A stretch of DNA of 64,000 nucleotides from G965195345 sp965277625 (GTDB lineage Bacteria; Pseudomonadota; Gammaproteobacteria; CAKMZV01): NCBI GenBank assembly GCA_965277625.1, contig OZ255827.1, forward strand, positions 2,042,116 to 2,106,115, read 5' to 3'. The position numbers and the translations under genes are program-made. This document shows, piece after piece, positions 1 to 9,124 of this stretch. Numbering within the stretch: position 1 is the first letter of the stretch; every line of letters begins with the position of its first letter. Under the pieces are notes generated by a model. It had not been told where the DNA came from. It made no database searches and saw nothing but the letters and a program-made list of their open reading frames with translations.

Positions 1-252
1 CGAATCAAAGCTGAAGTTGACAGAAAACGGATCATCATCATTGCCGATGCCTATAGAGAATCTGAAAAAACCCGCGGTGATGGTGATGCCAAAGCCTCTG
101 AAATTTATGCCACCGCCTACAATTCAGACGCTGAGTTTTATCGTTTTTACCGTTCTTTGATTGCTTATGAAAGCAGTTTTAACAGTAAGAACGACCTCTT
201 GTTGCTTGACACAAAGTCGCGCTTTTTTGACTTTTTCAAAAATCAACAATAA
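1..252 (+). CDS. hflC: HflC, C-terminal part (cut by window edge)
   Basis: Open frame from base 1 to a TAA at 250–252, giving the last 83 residues. It reads as the end of the SPFH/band-7 protein HflC: a charged helix with a RGDGDAKASEIYA-like stretch, then EFYRFYRSLIAYESSF and a terminal FFDFF segment, which match the end of HflC proteins. HflC with HflK forms an inner-membrane complex with its bulk in the periplasm that controls the FtsH protease. The start lies outside the window. The next genes (DUF2065, hisZ, purA) are the usual gammaproteobacterial neighbours of hflKC, which supports the call. Confidence 0.88.
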   Translation, partial: RIKAEVDRKRIIIIADAYRESEKTRGDGDAKASEIYATAYNSDAEFYRFYRSLIAYESSFNSKNDLLLLDTKSRFFDFFKNQQ

Positions 253-305
253 AGAGGCTGCATCACACAATTGCTGAATGATGCTGTTGTTAATCTTGAT
301 GCGAC

Positions 306-488
306 ATGCAAAATCTTTTAGAAATACTGGGCATCATTTTGATTATTGAAGGTTTGATGCCCGCTTTATTTCCCAAAACGTGGCAAAAAATGTTAGCAAA
401 AATTGGCTTGTGTACAGACAATCAGTTGCGCGTATTCGGTCTGGTCCTGATTACAATAGGCGCCATCCTCCTCAAGTTTTTATCATAA
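306..488 (+). CDS. DUF2065 (YjeT-like) small inner-membrane protein
   Basis: Sixty residues with two hydrophobic segments, about 5–22 and 43–58, joined by a short polar loop containing FPKTWQ. This is the size and pattern of the DUF2065/YjeT family, which sits between hflC and purA in many gammaproteobacteria. The function of the family is not known. The ATG at 306 lies 53 bp after hflC and the stop is 4 bp before hisZ, so the three are probably cotranscribed. No strong Shine-Dalgarno sequence is visible. Confidence 0.8.
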   Translation: MQNLLEILGIILIIEGLMPALFPKTWQKMLAKIGLCTDNQLRVFGLVLITIGAILLKFLS

Positions 489-492
489 CGTA

Positions 493-1419
493 ATGAAACT
501 CTGGCAACTCCCGCCCCAATTAGACGATCTAAGACCGCCTCAAGCCTGGCAGTTTGAGCTTATGCGGCGGCGCTTTTTGGACGCGCTCGATGAACAAGAC
601 TATGCTTACATTCATCCCCCCATCATCGAGTATAGCGCGGCTTTAAAAAGCACAAACCCAAACATCAACCTTTGTTTAGTCAGCGATGGCAACAATGAAG
701 AAATTGCCATACGAGCCGATATGACCGCTCAATCTGCGCGTGTCGATGCCAACTTAAAACAACATAAAATTGCCAAATACTTCTATGCAGGTGAAGTGCT
801 GCATCGCCCCAATGCGCAATTACGCACCCAACGCAATCCCTATCAGATTGGCGCTGAAATTTTTGGCGATGACACTCTGACGGCTGACCTAGAATGTTTG
901 ACCATTGCCCTGCAATTATGCGAGATCGCCACATTGACCAACTTGACCTTAGACATCGGTCACACTGGCATTCTTAAAAACCACTTACAAGCGCTCAGCG
1001 ATGAACAAAAAACCTGCGTCATTGACATCTTAAAGCGTCGATCGCATCCAGATTTAGAAGCCTATTTGCAAAAAATCGAGCAGCCTCAACTGTTGCACCT
1101 GCTGCGCTTAAACGGCGATGATCTCACCGTCATTACAGAACAACTGACGAGCGCCGTTGCACAAATACAGCCACTGCTCAAGCAGACCGCTCAAATCCAT
1201 ACTCAATTGAGCCAACAATTTCCAGCCATCAGGTTTCATTTTGATTTTTCTGAAACCCAAAGTTGGGAGATGTACAGCGGTTTAAACTGGCGACTTTATT
1301 CAAATAATCAAATCGTTGCGCGGGGTGGCCGCTATGACGGGATTGGCGAACCCTTTGGTCACGCACGGCCTGCCAATGGTTTCAGTTTTGAATTAAATCG
1401 AGTCATGGCTTGTTTATAA
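493..1419 (+). CDS. hisZ: ATP phosphoribosyltransferase regulatory subunit HisZ
   Basis: A class II histidyl-tRNA-synthetase-like domain without the tRNA-binding part. The signature pieces are present: LRTQRNPYQIG at about 109–120 and RGGRYDGIG at about 276–284. HisZ is the non-catalytic partner of short-form HisG, which carries out the first step of histidine synthesis. hisG is not in this window. At 308 residues the protein is shorter than the usual 380–400, and the missing length seems to be in the middle. The position just before purA is the common place for hisZ in gammaproteobacteria. A HisS paralogue is excluded by length and by the missing anticodon-binding domain. Confidence 0.88.
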   Translation: MKLWQLPPQLDDLRPPQAWQFELMRRRFLDALDEQDYAYIHPPIIEYSAALKSTNPNINLCLVSDGNNEEIAIRADMTAQSARVDANLKQHKIAKYFYAGEVLHRPNAQLRTQRNPYQIGAEIFGDDTLTADLECLTIALQLCEIATLTNLTLDIGHTGILKNHLQALSDEQKTCVIDILKRRSHPDLEAYLQKIEQPQLLHLLRLNGDDLTVITEQLTSAVAQIQPLLKQTAQIHTQLSQQFPAIRFHFDFSETQSWEMYSGLNWRLYSNNQIVARGGRYDGIGEPFGHARPANGFSFELNRVMACL

Positions 1420-1429
1420 AGGCGCATTG

Positions 1430-2734
1430 ATGACCACATTCAGCAAAGCACAAAACATCGGCGTTTTTGGCACCCAATGGGGAGATGAAGGCAAAGGTAA
1501 AATCGTCGATTGGCTCAGCGAAACATCCGATGTCATCGTCCGCTTTCAGGGCGGTCATAACGCCGGCCACACGCTCATTATCAATGGTCAGAAAACCGTC
1601 CTACATCTTATTCCTTCTGGCATATTACACCCCAACAAAGATTGTTATATTGGCAATGGCGTCGTCATCTCACCCCCGCATCTGCTCAAAGAAATTAAAA
1701 CCTTAGAACAAAACGGCATTGAAGTCAGAGAACGCCTTTGGATCAGCGACAACGCCCCGATCATCCTCAATTTCCATACAGCGCTCGATGGCGCAAGAGA
1801 AAAGAAACGCGGTGCTAACGCCATTGGCACAACCCAAAATGGCATCGGACCCGCGTACGAAGACAAGGTGGCACGACGCGGTTTGCGCACCAACTGTTTA
1901 TTAAACTTGCCAGCCTTTCGCGCTCAATATGAAGACCTTGCGGATTATCATAACTTCACCTTAAAGAATTACTATGACAGCCCCGAAGTTGACATTGAGG
2001 CGCAGTGGGATCAATTACACGCCTACGCCGCTGAGCTCAAATCGCACATTTGCGATGTGCCATTGGCCTTAGACCAAGCCCGAAAAAATAATAAACGGCT
2101 GTTACTCGAAGGCGCTCAGGGCACACTGTTAGACATTGACCACGGCACTTATCCCTTTGTCACCTCTTCCAACACAGTCGCAGGCGGTGCTGGGGTTGGT
2201 TGTGGTTTGCCCGCAAACGCTTTAGACTACACGCTGGGCATTGTCAAAGCCTACACCACACGCGTTGGCAGTGGCCCCTTACCCACAGAGCAACCAGACG
2301 AGCCAGGCAAGATTGGCCATTACTTGGGTGAAGTCGGGTTTGAAGTGGGCGCCACAACCGGTCGGCCACGTCGTTGCGGTTGGCTCGATTTAGTCATCCT
2401 ACGCCGATCATTGATGCTGAATGGTTTGGACGGCATCTGCATGACCAAAATGGACGTCTTGGATCAACTGCCCCAAATTGAAGTTTGTGTCAGTTATGAA
2501 ATCGATGGCAAAATCGTCTCAAACACCTCATTGAGTGCAGATGATTTGACCCAAGTCAAACCCATCTATCAAACCTTCAAAGGCTGGATGACATCCACCG
2601 CCGACATCAGACATTTTGACGATCTCCCAGCTGAAGCCAAGACTTATTTGAACTTTATAGAAACTGAATTAGCCACACCCATTTCCATCATCTCTGTTGG
2701 CCCAGATCGGGCCCAGACATTTATAAAACACTAA
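1430..2734 (+). CDS. purA: Adenylosuccinate synthetase
   Basis: GTP-dependent joining of IMP and aspartate, the first committed step to AMP. The glycine-rich GTQWGDEGKGK loop is at residues 14–24 and GHNAGHT follows at about 42. The IMP/GTP region TTGRPRRCGWLD is near residue 310. The length of 434 is typical. An in-frame TTG at 1427 exists, but the ATG at 1430 with AAAGG seven bases upstream is the better start. It lies 10 bp after hisZ and 6 bp before rnr, so all are probably one transcript. Confidence 0.97.
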   Translation: MTTFSKAQNIGVFGTQWGDEGKGKIVDWLSETSDVIVRFQGGHNAGHTLIINGQKTVLHLIPSGILHPNKDCYIGNGVVISPPHLLKEIKTLEQNGIEVRERLWISDNAPIILNFHTALDGAREKKRGANAIGTTQNGIGPAYEDKVARRGLRTNCLLNLPAFRAQYEDLADYHNFTLKNYYDSPEVDIEAQWDQLHAYAAELKSHICDVPLALDQARKNNKRLLLEGAQGTLLDIDHGTYPFVTSSNTVAGGAGVGCGLPANALDYTLGIVKAYTTRVGSGPLPTEQPDEPGKIGHYLGEVGFEVGATTGRPRRCGWLDLVILRRSLMLNGLDGICMTKMDVLDQLPQIEVCVSYEIDGKIVSNTSLSADDLTQVKPIYQTFKGWMTSTADIRHFDDLPAEAKTYLNFIETELATPISIISVGPDRAQTFIKH

Positions 2735-2740
2735 TCATAT

Positions 2741-4972
2741 ATGCCTAATCCTAAGAAAAAACCGGCCTCAAAAAAAATCGAGGAGCAGGTCACAAACCCC
2801 GTGCCCTCAAGAGAGTCGATCATTAATGCTCTTGAGCAGGAAGCGACCCCCACCAGCTTACTGCAACTGTACCAAATCCTGAACGTTCCGCCCGAGCTGG
2901 AGCGCCCGTTGACCTACCGCTTGAGAGCCATGGAACGCGATGGTCAAATCCTGCGCAATCGCAATAAGAAATATGGTCTGGTCAATCGCATGAACCTCAT
3001 CAAAGGCGTGGTTTTTGGTCACCCTGACGGCTATGGCTATCTCGATAAGACCGATACTGAGCAGCGTTACTTCATTTCACCTTCTGAAATGCGCAAGGTT
3101 TTTCATGGCGACCTCGTCATGGTCTATGCCGTAGATAAAGCGCCTACCAAAGGCCGACAAGAAATTGCCATTGCTGAAATCCTAAAACGTAACACAACCA
3201 AAGTGGTTGGAACCTTATTTCAAGAAAGCGGCGTGATGTTTGTCAGGCCCACCGCCCAACATTTCACTTTAGACGTCATCGTGCCGAACGGCAATAAAAA
3301 ATTCGTCAACCAGATTGCAGAAGTCAAAATCACCCACCAACCCACCAAACATTCACCGCCCATCGGAGAGGTCATTACCATACTCGGACACCGTGGCAAT
3401 GGCAGCTTAGAAATAAACATGGCGCTACGCGCATACGGCATCCCTTGGGAATGGCCCAATAGCCTGTTGAAACAAGCCGACGCATTCAGCGACACCTTGA
3501 CTAAGAAAGACTTAAAACAACGCACTGATCTGCGCCAAAAAGCATTCGTGACAATCGATGGTGAAGATGCCAGAGATTTTGACGATGCCGTTTTTGCCGA
3601 ACAATCCGACAAAGGCTGGCACCTGATGGTGGCCATTGCCGACGTGGCGCATTACGTCAAACCCAATAGCCCCTTGGACAAAGAAGCGATAAAACGCGGT
3701 AACTCTGTTTATTTTCCCAACCAAGTCGTGCCCATGTTGCCCGAGGTTTTGTCTAATGGCCTCTGCTCATTAAAACCGCACGAAGATCGCCTTTGCATCG
3801 TCTGCGATATGGACATCAATTCAAATGGCGAACTGGTGCGCTTTGATTTTTACAAAGCCGTTATCCAATCACACGCCCGTCTGACGTACAACGAGGTCGC
3901 GGCTTTTATTGACCAAACAGCCAACACTCAGTACCCCAAAGCCGTCGCCAAAAACCTCAACCACCTCGACCAACTGTACGACCGCCTAAAAGCGGGGCGC
4001 AAAAAAAGAGGCGCTATGGAAATTGAAAGCACTCAAATGGTCATGTCATTTGATGACGATGGGTGCATCAGCGGAGTCAAACCTTATGTCATCAAACGTT
4101 CGCATAAAATCATCGAAGAGTGCATGCTCTTGGCCAATATTGCCACGGCGCGCTTTCTAAAACAACGCAATATTCCTTTGTTATATCGAGTGCACGATGA
4201 GCCCGCAACAGAGAAAGTTCAAGCACTGCGCACCACCCTAAGCGACTTAAACCTGCACTTGGGCGGCAAGGAACACCCACAGCCCATACACTTTTGCAAC
4301 CTCATTGAAGCCACCAAAGACATGCCGCAAAAAGCCATGTTACAGATGGCGGTATTAAGAACCTTCAAACAAGCGGTTTATAGCCCAGAGAACATTGGCC
4401 ATTTTGGCTTAAATTTCCCCGAATACACCCATTTCACCTCCCCCATTCGTCGCTATCCCGATTTACTTGCACATCGCGCCATTCGAGCCGTTATCGAAAC
4501 CGGTGAGGCACCCAAAAGCACTAACGAAAAACAATGGGTTGAGCTCGGTGAACATTGTTCAAGAACCGAACGTCGTGCCGATGATGCCACGCGCGATGTC
4601 AGCCTATTTCTAAAAGCTCAGTTTGCCCTCAATCACGTTGGTGAAGTATTTCAAGGCAGTATCAGCGGTGTCATGCCTTTTGGTTTGTTTGTCTTCCTTG
4701 AATCGATCGGCATTGATGGTTTAATCCATGTTTCCGCACTTAAAACCGACTACTACCGCTATGATGAAGTTCGTCACCAACTCCGCGGTGAACGCCACGG
4801 CAAACAATACAGCATTGGCGACCAAATAAGTGTGGTTATCAATAAAGTCTCATTAGAGGATAAGAAAATTGACCTGATGGCGGTTGACGGCGATCTTGAA
4901 ACACGTCGTCCTGAAAAAAAACGCCCGAAGAAAAAATCTAAAAAACCCGCTCCTACGACAAAACGGAGGTGA
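2741..4972 (+). CDS. rnr: Ribonuclease R
   Basis: Processive 3'-to-5' exoribonuclease that degrades structured RNA and takes part in RNA quality control. The order is: N-terminal winged helix (about 25–90), cold-shock-type OB folds, the RNB catalytic domain with DARDFDDAV at about 276–284, an S1 domain from about 634, and a Lys/Arg-rich tail over the last 25 residues. The 743 residues fit RNase R rather than the shorter RNase II. The TGA at 4970–4972 overlaps the AAACGGAGGTGA that holds the ribosome site of rlmB, so the two are translationally close. Confidence 0.96.
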   Translation: MPNPKKKPASKKIEEQVTNPVPSRESIINALEQEATPTSLLQLYQILNVPPELERPLTYRLRAMERDGQILRNRNKKYGLVNRMNLIKGVVFGHPDGYGYLDKTDTEQRYFISPSEMRKVFHGDLVMVYAVDKAPTKGRQEIAIAEILKRNTTKVVGTLFQESGVMFVRPTAQHFTLDVIVPNGNKKFVNQIAEVKITHQPTKHSPPIGEVITILGHRGNGSLEINMALRAYGIPWEWPNSLLKQADAFSDTLTKKDLKQRTDLRQKAFVTIDGEDARDFDDAVFAEQSDKGWHLMVAIADVAHYVKPNSPLDKEAIKRGNSVYFPNQVVPMLPEVLSNGLCSLKPHEDRLCIVCDMDINSNGELVRFDFYKAVIQSHARLTYNEVAAFIDQTANTQYPKAVAKNLNHLDQLYDRLKAGRKKRGAMEIESTQMVMSFDDDGCISGVKPYVIKRSHKIIEECMLLANIATARFLKQRNIPLLYRVHDEPATEKVQALRTTLSDLNLHLGGKEHPQPIHFCNLIEATKDMPQKAMLQMAVLRTFKQAVYSPENIGHFGLNFPEYTHFTSPIRRYPDLLAHRAIRAVIETGEAPKSTNEKQWVELGEHCSRTERRADDATRDVSLFLKAQFALNHVGEVFQGSISGVMPFGLFVFLESIGIDGLIHVSALKTDYYRYDEVRHQLRGERHGKQYSIGDQISVVINKVSLEDKKIDLMAVDGDLETRRPEKKRPKKKSKKPAPTTKRR

Positions 4973-4976
4973 GTGG

Positions 4977-5720
4977 ATGGCCAAGAAAACGCTATTTGTT
5001 GGTGGCAAACACATCATAAAAACCCTCGTCAGTGGCAGACCTGAATCCATTGTCAACTTGTGGGTACTCAAAGACAGCCAGCAAACCGAACTCATCACCT
5101 TGATTATGTCCTTAGGACTGAAAATTCAATTTTGTCAAAGAGCCACCCTCGACAAACGATTAGAAGATGTCAACCATCAAGGGTTCGTTGCAGAAATCAT
5201 CCCACAGCCAGAACAAAACGAACAGCAGCTTAAAAAAGCCCTGTCGGACAATAGCGACCCGCGCGCCATTTATCTCATCTTAGATCAGATCCAAGACCCA
5301 CGAAACTTGGGCGCACTGCTGCGAACTGCAGAATGCTGTCAGGTACAAGGCATCATCTTAACCAATAATCACAGCGTAGCGCTTTCTGCTGTCGCTCGTA
5401 AAAGCGCCAGTGGTGCCAGTGAATTGGTCAATATTTATAGAGTCAATGCCCTATCTCGCACCATTAAACTGATGAAAGAATCTAGCATTTGGGTTTATGG
5501 TTTAGCAGGTGAAGCGTCTGACAATCTTTATCAAACCGATTTTACTAAAGGCAAACTTGCCTTAATCATTGGCTCCGAAGGCCAAGGGCTTAGACTTCAA
5601 AATAGACAACTTTGTGATAACCTTGTCCATATTCCCATGTGGGGCAATATTTCCAGCCTCAACGCCTCGGTTGCAGGCGCCTTAGCCCTTTATGAAATGA
5701 GGCGACAACAAGCTTTGTGA
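4977..5720 (+). CDS. rlmB: 23S rRNA (guanosine-2'-O-)-methyltransferase RlmB
   Basis: SPOUT-class methyltransferase that methylates G2251 of 23S rRNA. Visible motifs are the start FVGGKHIIKTL, the SAM-knot pieces NLGALLRTAECC, IGSEGQGL (about 197–204) and NISSLNASVAGALALYE at the end. A longer in-frame start exists upstream at 4884 inside rnr. I chose the ATG at 4977 because GGAGGT ends 6 bp before it and the resulting 247 residues match the family. It follows rnr by 4 bp, the usual order. Confidence 0.95.
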   Translation: MAKKTLFVGGKHIIKTLVSGRPESIVNLWVLKDSQQTELITLIMSLGLKIQFCQRATLDKRLEDVNHQGFVAEIIPQPEQNEQQLKKALSDNSDPRAIYLILDQIQDPRNLGALLRTAECCQVQGIILTNNHSVALSAVARKSASGASELVNIYRVNALSRTIKLMKESSIWVYGLAGEASDNLYQTDFTKGKLALIIGSEGQGLRLQNRQLCDNLVHIPMWGNISSLNASVAGALALYEMRRQQAL

Positions 5721-5772
5721 TTTCCCCCGCTTGCACGGGTGTGACCTCAGTTCTTGATTGAATTGATGACCC

Positions 5773-6777
5773 TTATTTCGGAATAAAGCCAATGGCTTCC
5801 TTGACGGCACTCAAGGTTTTCTCCGCTTCCGCTTGTGCCTCCAATGCGCCTTTGTTAAGCACAGCCTGCAAGGTGCCTTTGTCTTGCATCAAGCGCTGAT
5901 ATTCAGCCTGAATGGGTGCCAAAAAGGCAATGACCGCTTCGGCCAATTCACCTTTTAAATGACCATACATTTTGTCTGCAAAATGCTGCTCACTTTCAGC
6001 AATCGACACATCCATCACACAACTATACAAAGTCAATAAATTTGAAACGCCCGGCTTTTGCTCCCAATCATAGGCAATGTGATTGTCACTGTCTGTGACT
6101 GAACGTTTGATTTTTTTCATCAACAACTTGGGTTCATCCAATAATCCAATGATGTTTTGGTCTAATTCGTCCGACTTGGACATTTTCTTGGTGGGTTCTT
6201 GCAGAGCCATAATACGCCCACCGCTCTGTTTTTCAGGAATGAACGGCTCTGGCACTTTGAATAGTGTTCGTCCCGTTTTCTGATTGAGCCGTTCGGCAAT
6301 GTTTCGACACAACTCTAAATGCTGTTTTTGATCCTCACCCACAGGCACCAAGTCTGCTTGGTACAACAGAATGTCTGCCGCCATGAGCACGGGATAATCA
6401 AATAAGCCAACATTGATATTGTCATTATGTCGCGCCGATTTATCCTTAAACTGCGTCATCCGATTCAACTCACCCATGTAAGTGAAGCAATTCAACAACC
6501 ACGCAAGTTCAGAATGCTGTGGCACGTGCGACTGTATGAATAAAGTGCTTTTTTCGGGATCAATCCCACAAGCCATATACTGGGCAATGAATGAAAAGCA
6601 CCGCTCTTGAAACTGTTTGGGATCCTGACTGACCGTTATGGCGTGTAAATCCACCAATGTATAAAAACACCGATGACTGTCTTGTAAATTGACCCACTGG
6701 CGCAAAGCACCCAAATAATTACCGATCATCAACTGACCCGTCGGCTGAATGCCACTGAGTATCAGAGGTTTACTCAT
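5773..6777 (-). CDS. trpS: Tryptophanyl-tRNA synthetase
   Basis: Class I aminoacyl-tRNA synthetase for tryptophan. The HIGH-like motif appears as TGQLMIGNYLGAL (about residues 13–25) and the KMSKS loop as KKMSKSDE at about 196–203. GEDQKQHLELCRNIAERLN, typical of TrpS, lies between them. The 334 residues are standard. It is convergent with rlmB, with 52 bp between the stops and no clear intrinsic terminator, and divergent from prmB across 195 bp. Confidence 0.97.
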   Translation of the reverse strand: MSKPLILSGIQPTGQLMIGNYLGALRQWVNLQDSHRCFYTLVDLHAITVSQDPKQFQERCFSFIAQYMACGIDPEKSTLFIQSHVPQHSELAWLLNCFTYMGELNRMTQFKDKSARHNDNINVGLFDYPVLMAADILLYQADLVPVGEDQKQHLELCRNIAERLNQKTGRTLFKVPEPFIPEKQSGGRIMALQEPTKKMSKSDELDQNIIGLLDEPKLLMKKIKRSVTDSDNHIAYDWEQKPGVSNLLTLYSCVMDVSIAESEQHFADKMYGHLKGELAEAVIAFLAPIQAEYQRLMQDKGTLQAVLNKGALEAQAEAEKTLSAVKEAIGFIPK

Positions 6778-6972
6778 AAACGCCTTCCTCTATTGTATTT
6801 GAATGATTATTTGCCATGCCTGTCGAGTAAGTGATGTGCCTAAGATGTCAACTTAATTGAAACTCAGGACAAAAGCCAAATTAAACCGTCTAAATGTCCT
6901 ATTAAGCCTCAGAAACGCATTGTTTCCTTCTAAAGTGCAGGATTATAGTAGAAAAAGCAATAAAATATCGCC

Positions 6973-7854
6973 ATGCAAAACACATTGACGACTTTAATCG
7001 ATTACGCACGCTGGGGTGCCTCAAGATTTAACGAGGCCAACCTCTGTTTTGGTCATGGCCGAGACAACAGCATCGATGAAGCCATTGATTTGGTCCTACA
7101 CGCAACCCACCTGCCCAGAGAATTGCCCGATGTTTACTGGCAGTGCCAGTTGACCGAGCCTGAAAAGAAACGCATCAGCGACCTGTTTGAGCAACGCATA
7201 AACCAAAGAATGCCCAACGCGTACTTAACCAATCAAGCCTACTTTGCCGGCTTAGAGTTTTATGTGGACCAACGTGTGCTCATTCCCCGATCGCCCATTG
7301 CCGAGCTAATCGAAAATGGCTTCCATCCTTGGCTTTCAACCGCACCTGAAAACATCTTAGACCTGTGCTGTGGCAGCGCTTGTATTGGCATTGCCTGTGC
7401 CCATGCCTTTCCGAATGCCAGTGTCGTCTGTAGCGACATCTCAGCAGATGCTTTGGCTGTGGCAGAAAAAAACATCAATGCGCACCAAATGCAAGAGCAA
7501 GTCCAATGGCTTCAGTCTGACGGCCTCAATGACATCAAACAATGCTTTGACCTCATTGTTTGCAACCCCCCTTATGTGAATGCAAAGGCCATGGCAAACC
7601 TACCCGCAGAATACCGCCATGAACCACAATTGGGATTAGCCAGCGGTGACGACGGTTTAGATTTTGTTCGTTCAATGCTCGCAAGTCTGCCTAAATTTTT
7701 AAAAAAAGGTGGCTCACTGGTTCTGGAAGTCGGCGCCAGTCGTCAAGCATTTTTGCAACAATTTAACAACTATCCCTGGACTGAAGTTGAATTAGAGAGA
7801 GGCGGCGAAGGGGTTTTTGTTTTTAAAAGATCATCAAGCACAATCGAGGATTGA
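6973..7854 (+). CDS. prmB: Ribosomal protein L3 glutamine methyltransferase PrmB
   Basis: SAM-dependent N5-methylation of a glutamine in ribosomal protein L3. The HemK-family motif NPPY is at about residue 198, and the SAM loop ILDLCCGSACIGIA at about 127. The DIWYQ-type N-terminal domain and 293-residue length suit PrmB. PrmC, the release-factor enzyme, is the alternative, but the ATG 2 bp ahead of aroC reproduces the prmB–aroC pair known from Escherichia coli. Confidence 0.9.
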   Translation: MQNTLTTLIDYARWGASRFNEANLCFGHGRDNSIDEAIDLVLHATHLPRELPDVYWQCQLTEPEKKRISDLFEQRINQRMPNAYLTNQAYFAGLEFYVDQRVLIPRSPIAELIENGFHPWLSTAPENILDLCCGSACIGIACAHAFPNASVVCSDISADALAVAEKNINAHQMQEQVQWLQSDGLNDIKQCFDLIVCNPPYVNAKAMANLPAEYRHEPQLGLASGDDGLDFVRSMLASLPKFLKKGGSLVLEVGASRQAFLQQFNNYPWTEVELERGGEGVFVFKRSSSTIED

Positions 7855-7855
7855 T

Positions 7856-8962
7856 ATGGCAGGAAACAGTTTTGGCCAATTATTCAGAGTCACAACAGCA
7901 GGCGAAAGTCACGGCAAAGGGCTTATGGCAATCATCGACGGTTGTCCACCCAACATTGCGCTGACCGAATCAGACCTTCAGCAGGATTTAGACCGACGCA
8001 AGCCAGGCAAAAGCCGCTTTGAAACACAGCGGCGCGAAGCTGATGAAGTCACCATTTTGTCAGGCGTTTTTGAAGGTAAAACCACAGGTACACCAATTGC
8101 CCTGATCATTGAAAATACCGATCAACGATCACAGGATTACAGCGCCATCAAAGACCGCTTTAGACCCGCGCACGCCGACTATGTCTATGAGCACAAATAT
8201 GGCATCAGAGACTACCGCGGTGGCGGGCGATCGTCAGCGCGTGAAACCGCCATGCGCGTTGCCGCAGGCGCCATAGCCAAAAAAATCTTAATCCAACAAG
8301 GCATTGAAATCATCGGTTATCTTTCGCAATTAGGCCCCATAGCCATAGATGTTGACTTGGCAACCTTAGACCCAACCATCATTAACAGCAATCCCTTCTT
8401 CTGCCCCGACCCTAATCGATTAGACGAATTAGAAGCCTATATGAATCAACTTAAAAAAGACAAAAACTCCATCGGCGCTAAAATCTCAGTGGTCGCCACT
8501 GGCGTGCCTGTTGGACTGGGTGAACCCGTATTTGATCGATTGGACGCTGAAATTGCCCACGCACTGATGAGCATCAATGCGGTAAAAGGGGTAGAAATCG
8601 GCGACGGTTTTGCCTCCGTCACCCAACACGGCACAGAACATCGCGATGAAATGACAGAATCTGGTTTCAATAGCAACCATTCTGGCGGCATCCTCGGAGG
8701 CATCAGCACAGGCCAAACCATTCGAGCCTCCTTAGCATTAAAACCCACCTCCAGTATTGCATTGCCTGGTCAATCCATCAACCGCAATGGCGACACAGTG
8801 GAAATCAGCACCAAAGGCCGACACGACCCTTGTGTTGGCATCCGCGCCACACCCATTGCCGAAGCCATGTTAGCCCTCACCTTGATGGACCATACCATGC
8901 GCCACCAAGCCCAATGCGCTCAAGTCAAAGCCTCCATTCCTGACATCACCCGTGATCAGTAA
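7856..8962 (+). CDS. aroC: Chorismate synthase
   Basis: Last step of the shikimate pathway: 5-enolpyruvylshikimate-3-phosphate to chorismate, using reduced FMN. AGESHG is at residues 15–20, RGGGRSSARET near 124 and the closing motif GRHDPCVGIRA near 322, all hallmark sequences. An in-frame start inside prmB at 7817 would add 13 residues. The ATG at 7856, one base after the prmB TGA, gives the standard MAGNSFG start and 368 residues. The TAA overlaps an inverted repeat that may end transcription. Confidence 0.97.
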   Translation: MAGNSFGQLFRVTTAGESHGKGLMAIIDGCPPNIALTESDLQQDLDRRKPGKSRFETQRREADEVTILSGVFEGKTTGTPIALIIENTDQRSQDYSAIKDRFRPAHADYVYEHKYGIRDYRGGGRSSARETAMRVAAGAIAKKILIQQGIEIIGYLSQLGPIAIDVDLATLDPTIINSNPFFCPDPNRLDELEAYMNQLKKDKNSIGAKISVVATGVPVGLGEPVFDRLDAEIAHALMSINAVKGVEIGDGFASVTQHGTEHRDEMTESGFNSNHSGGILGGISTGQTIRASLALKPTSSIALPGQSINRNGDTVEISTKGRHDPCVGIRATPIAEAMLALTLMDHTMRHQAQCAQVKASIPDITRDQ

Positions 8963-8977
8963 AGACTTAACTGATCA
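8953..8977 (+). terminator. Inverted repeat at the end of aroC, possible terminator
   Basis: TGATCAGT at 8953–8960 is perfectly repeated in inverse as ACTGATCA at 8970–8977, with a 9-base loop. It overlaps the aroC stop codon. The following bases (ACAAATCTTTTCT) hold only a short, late T run, so an intrinsic terminator is possible but weak. It marks the left edge of the AT-rich islet. Confidence 0.35.
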
Positions 8978-9124
8978 ACAAATCTTTTCTACTCTTGTAA
9001 TCAAGATATGGAGGTAAAGCTGAATGAGACTTGATTTATACTTTCTATGCGTAAAACATTCAAACTGAAAAGAGGCGCCTTCTAAATTAAGGATAAAAAT
9101 AAGAGGGCAAACGAGTATGATGCG

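Noticed and set aside
5721..5772. Bidirectional terminator between rlmB and trpS
   Set aside because: The 52 bp hold no stem followed by a T run on either strand.
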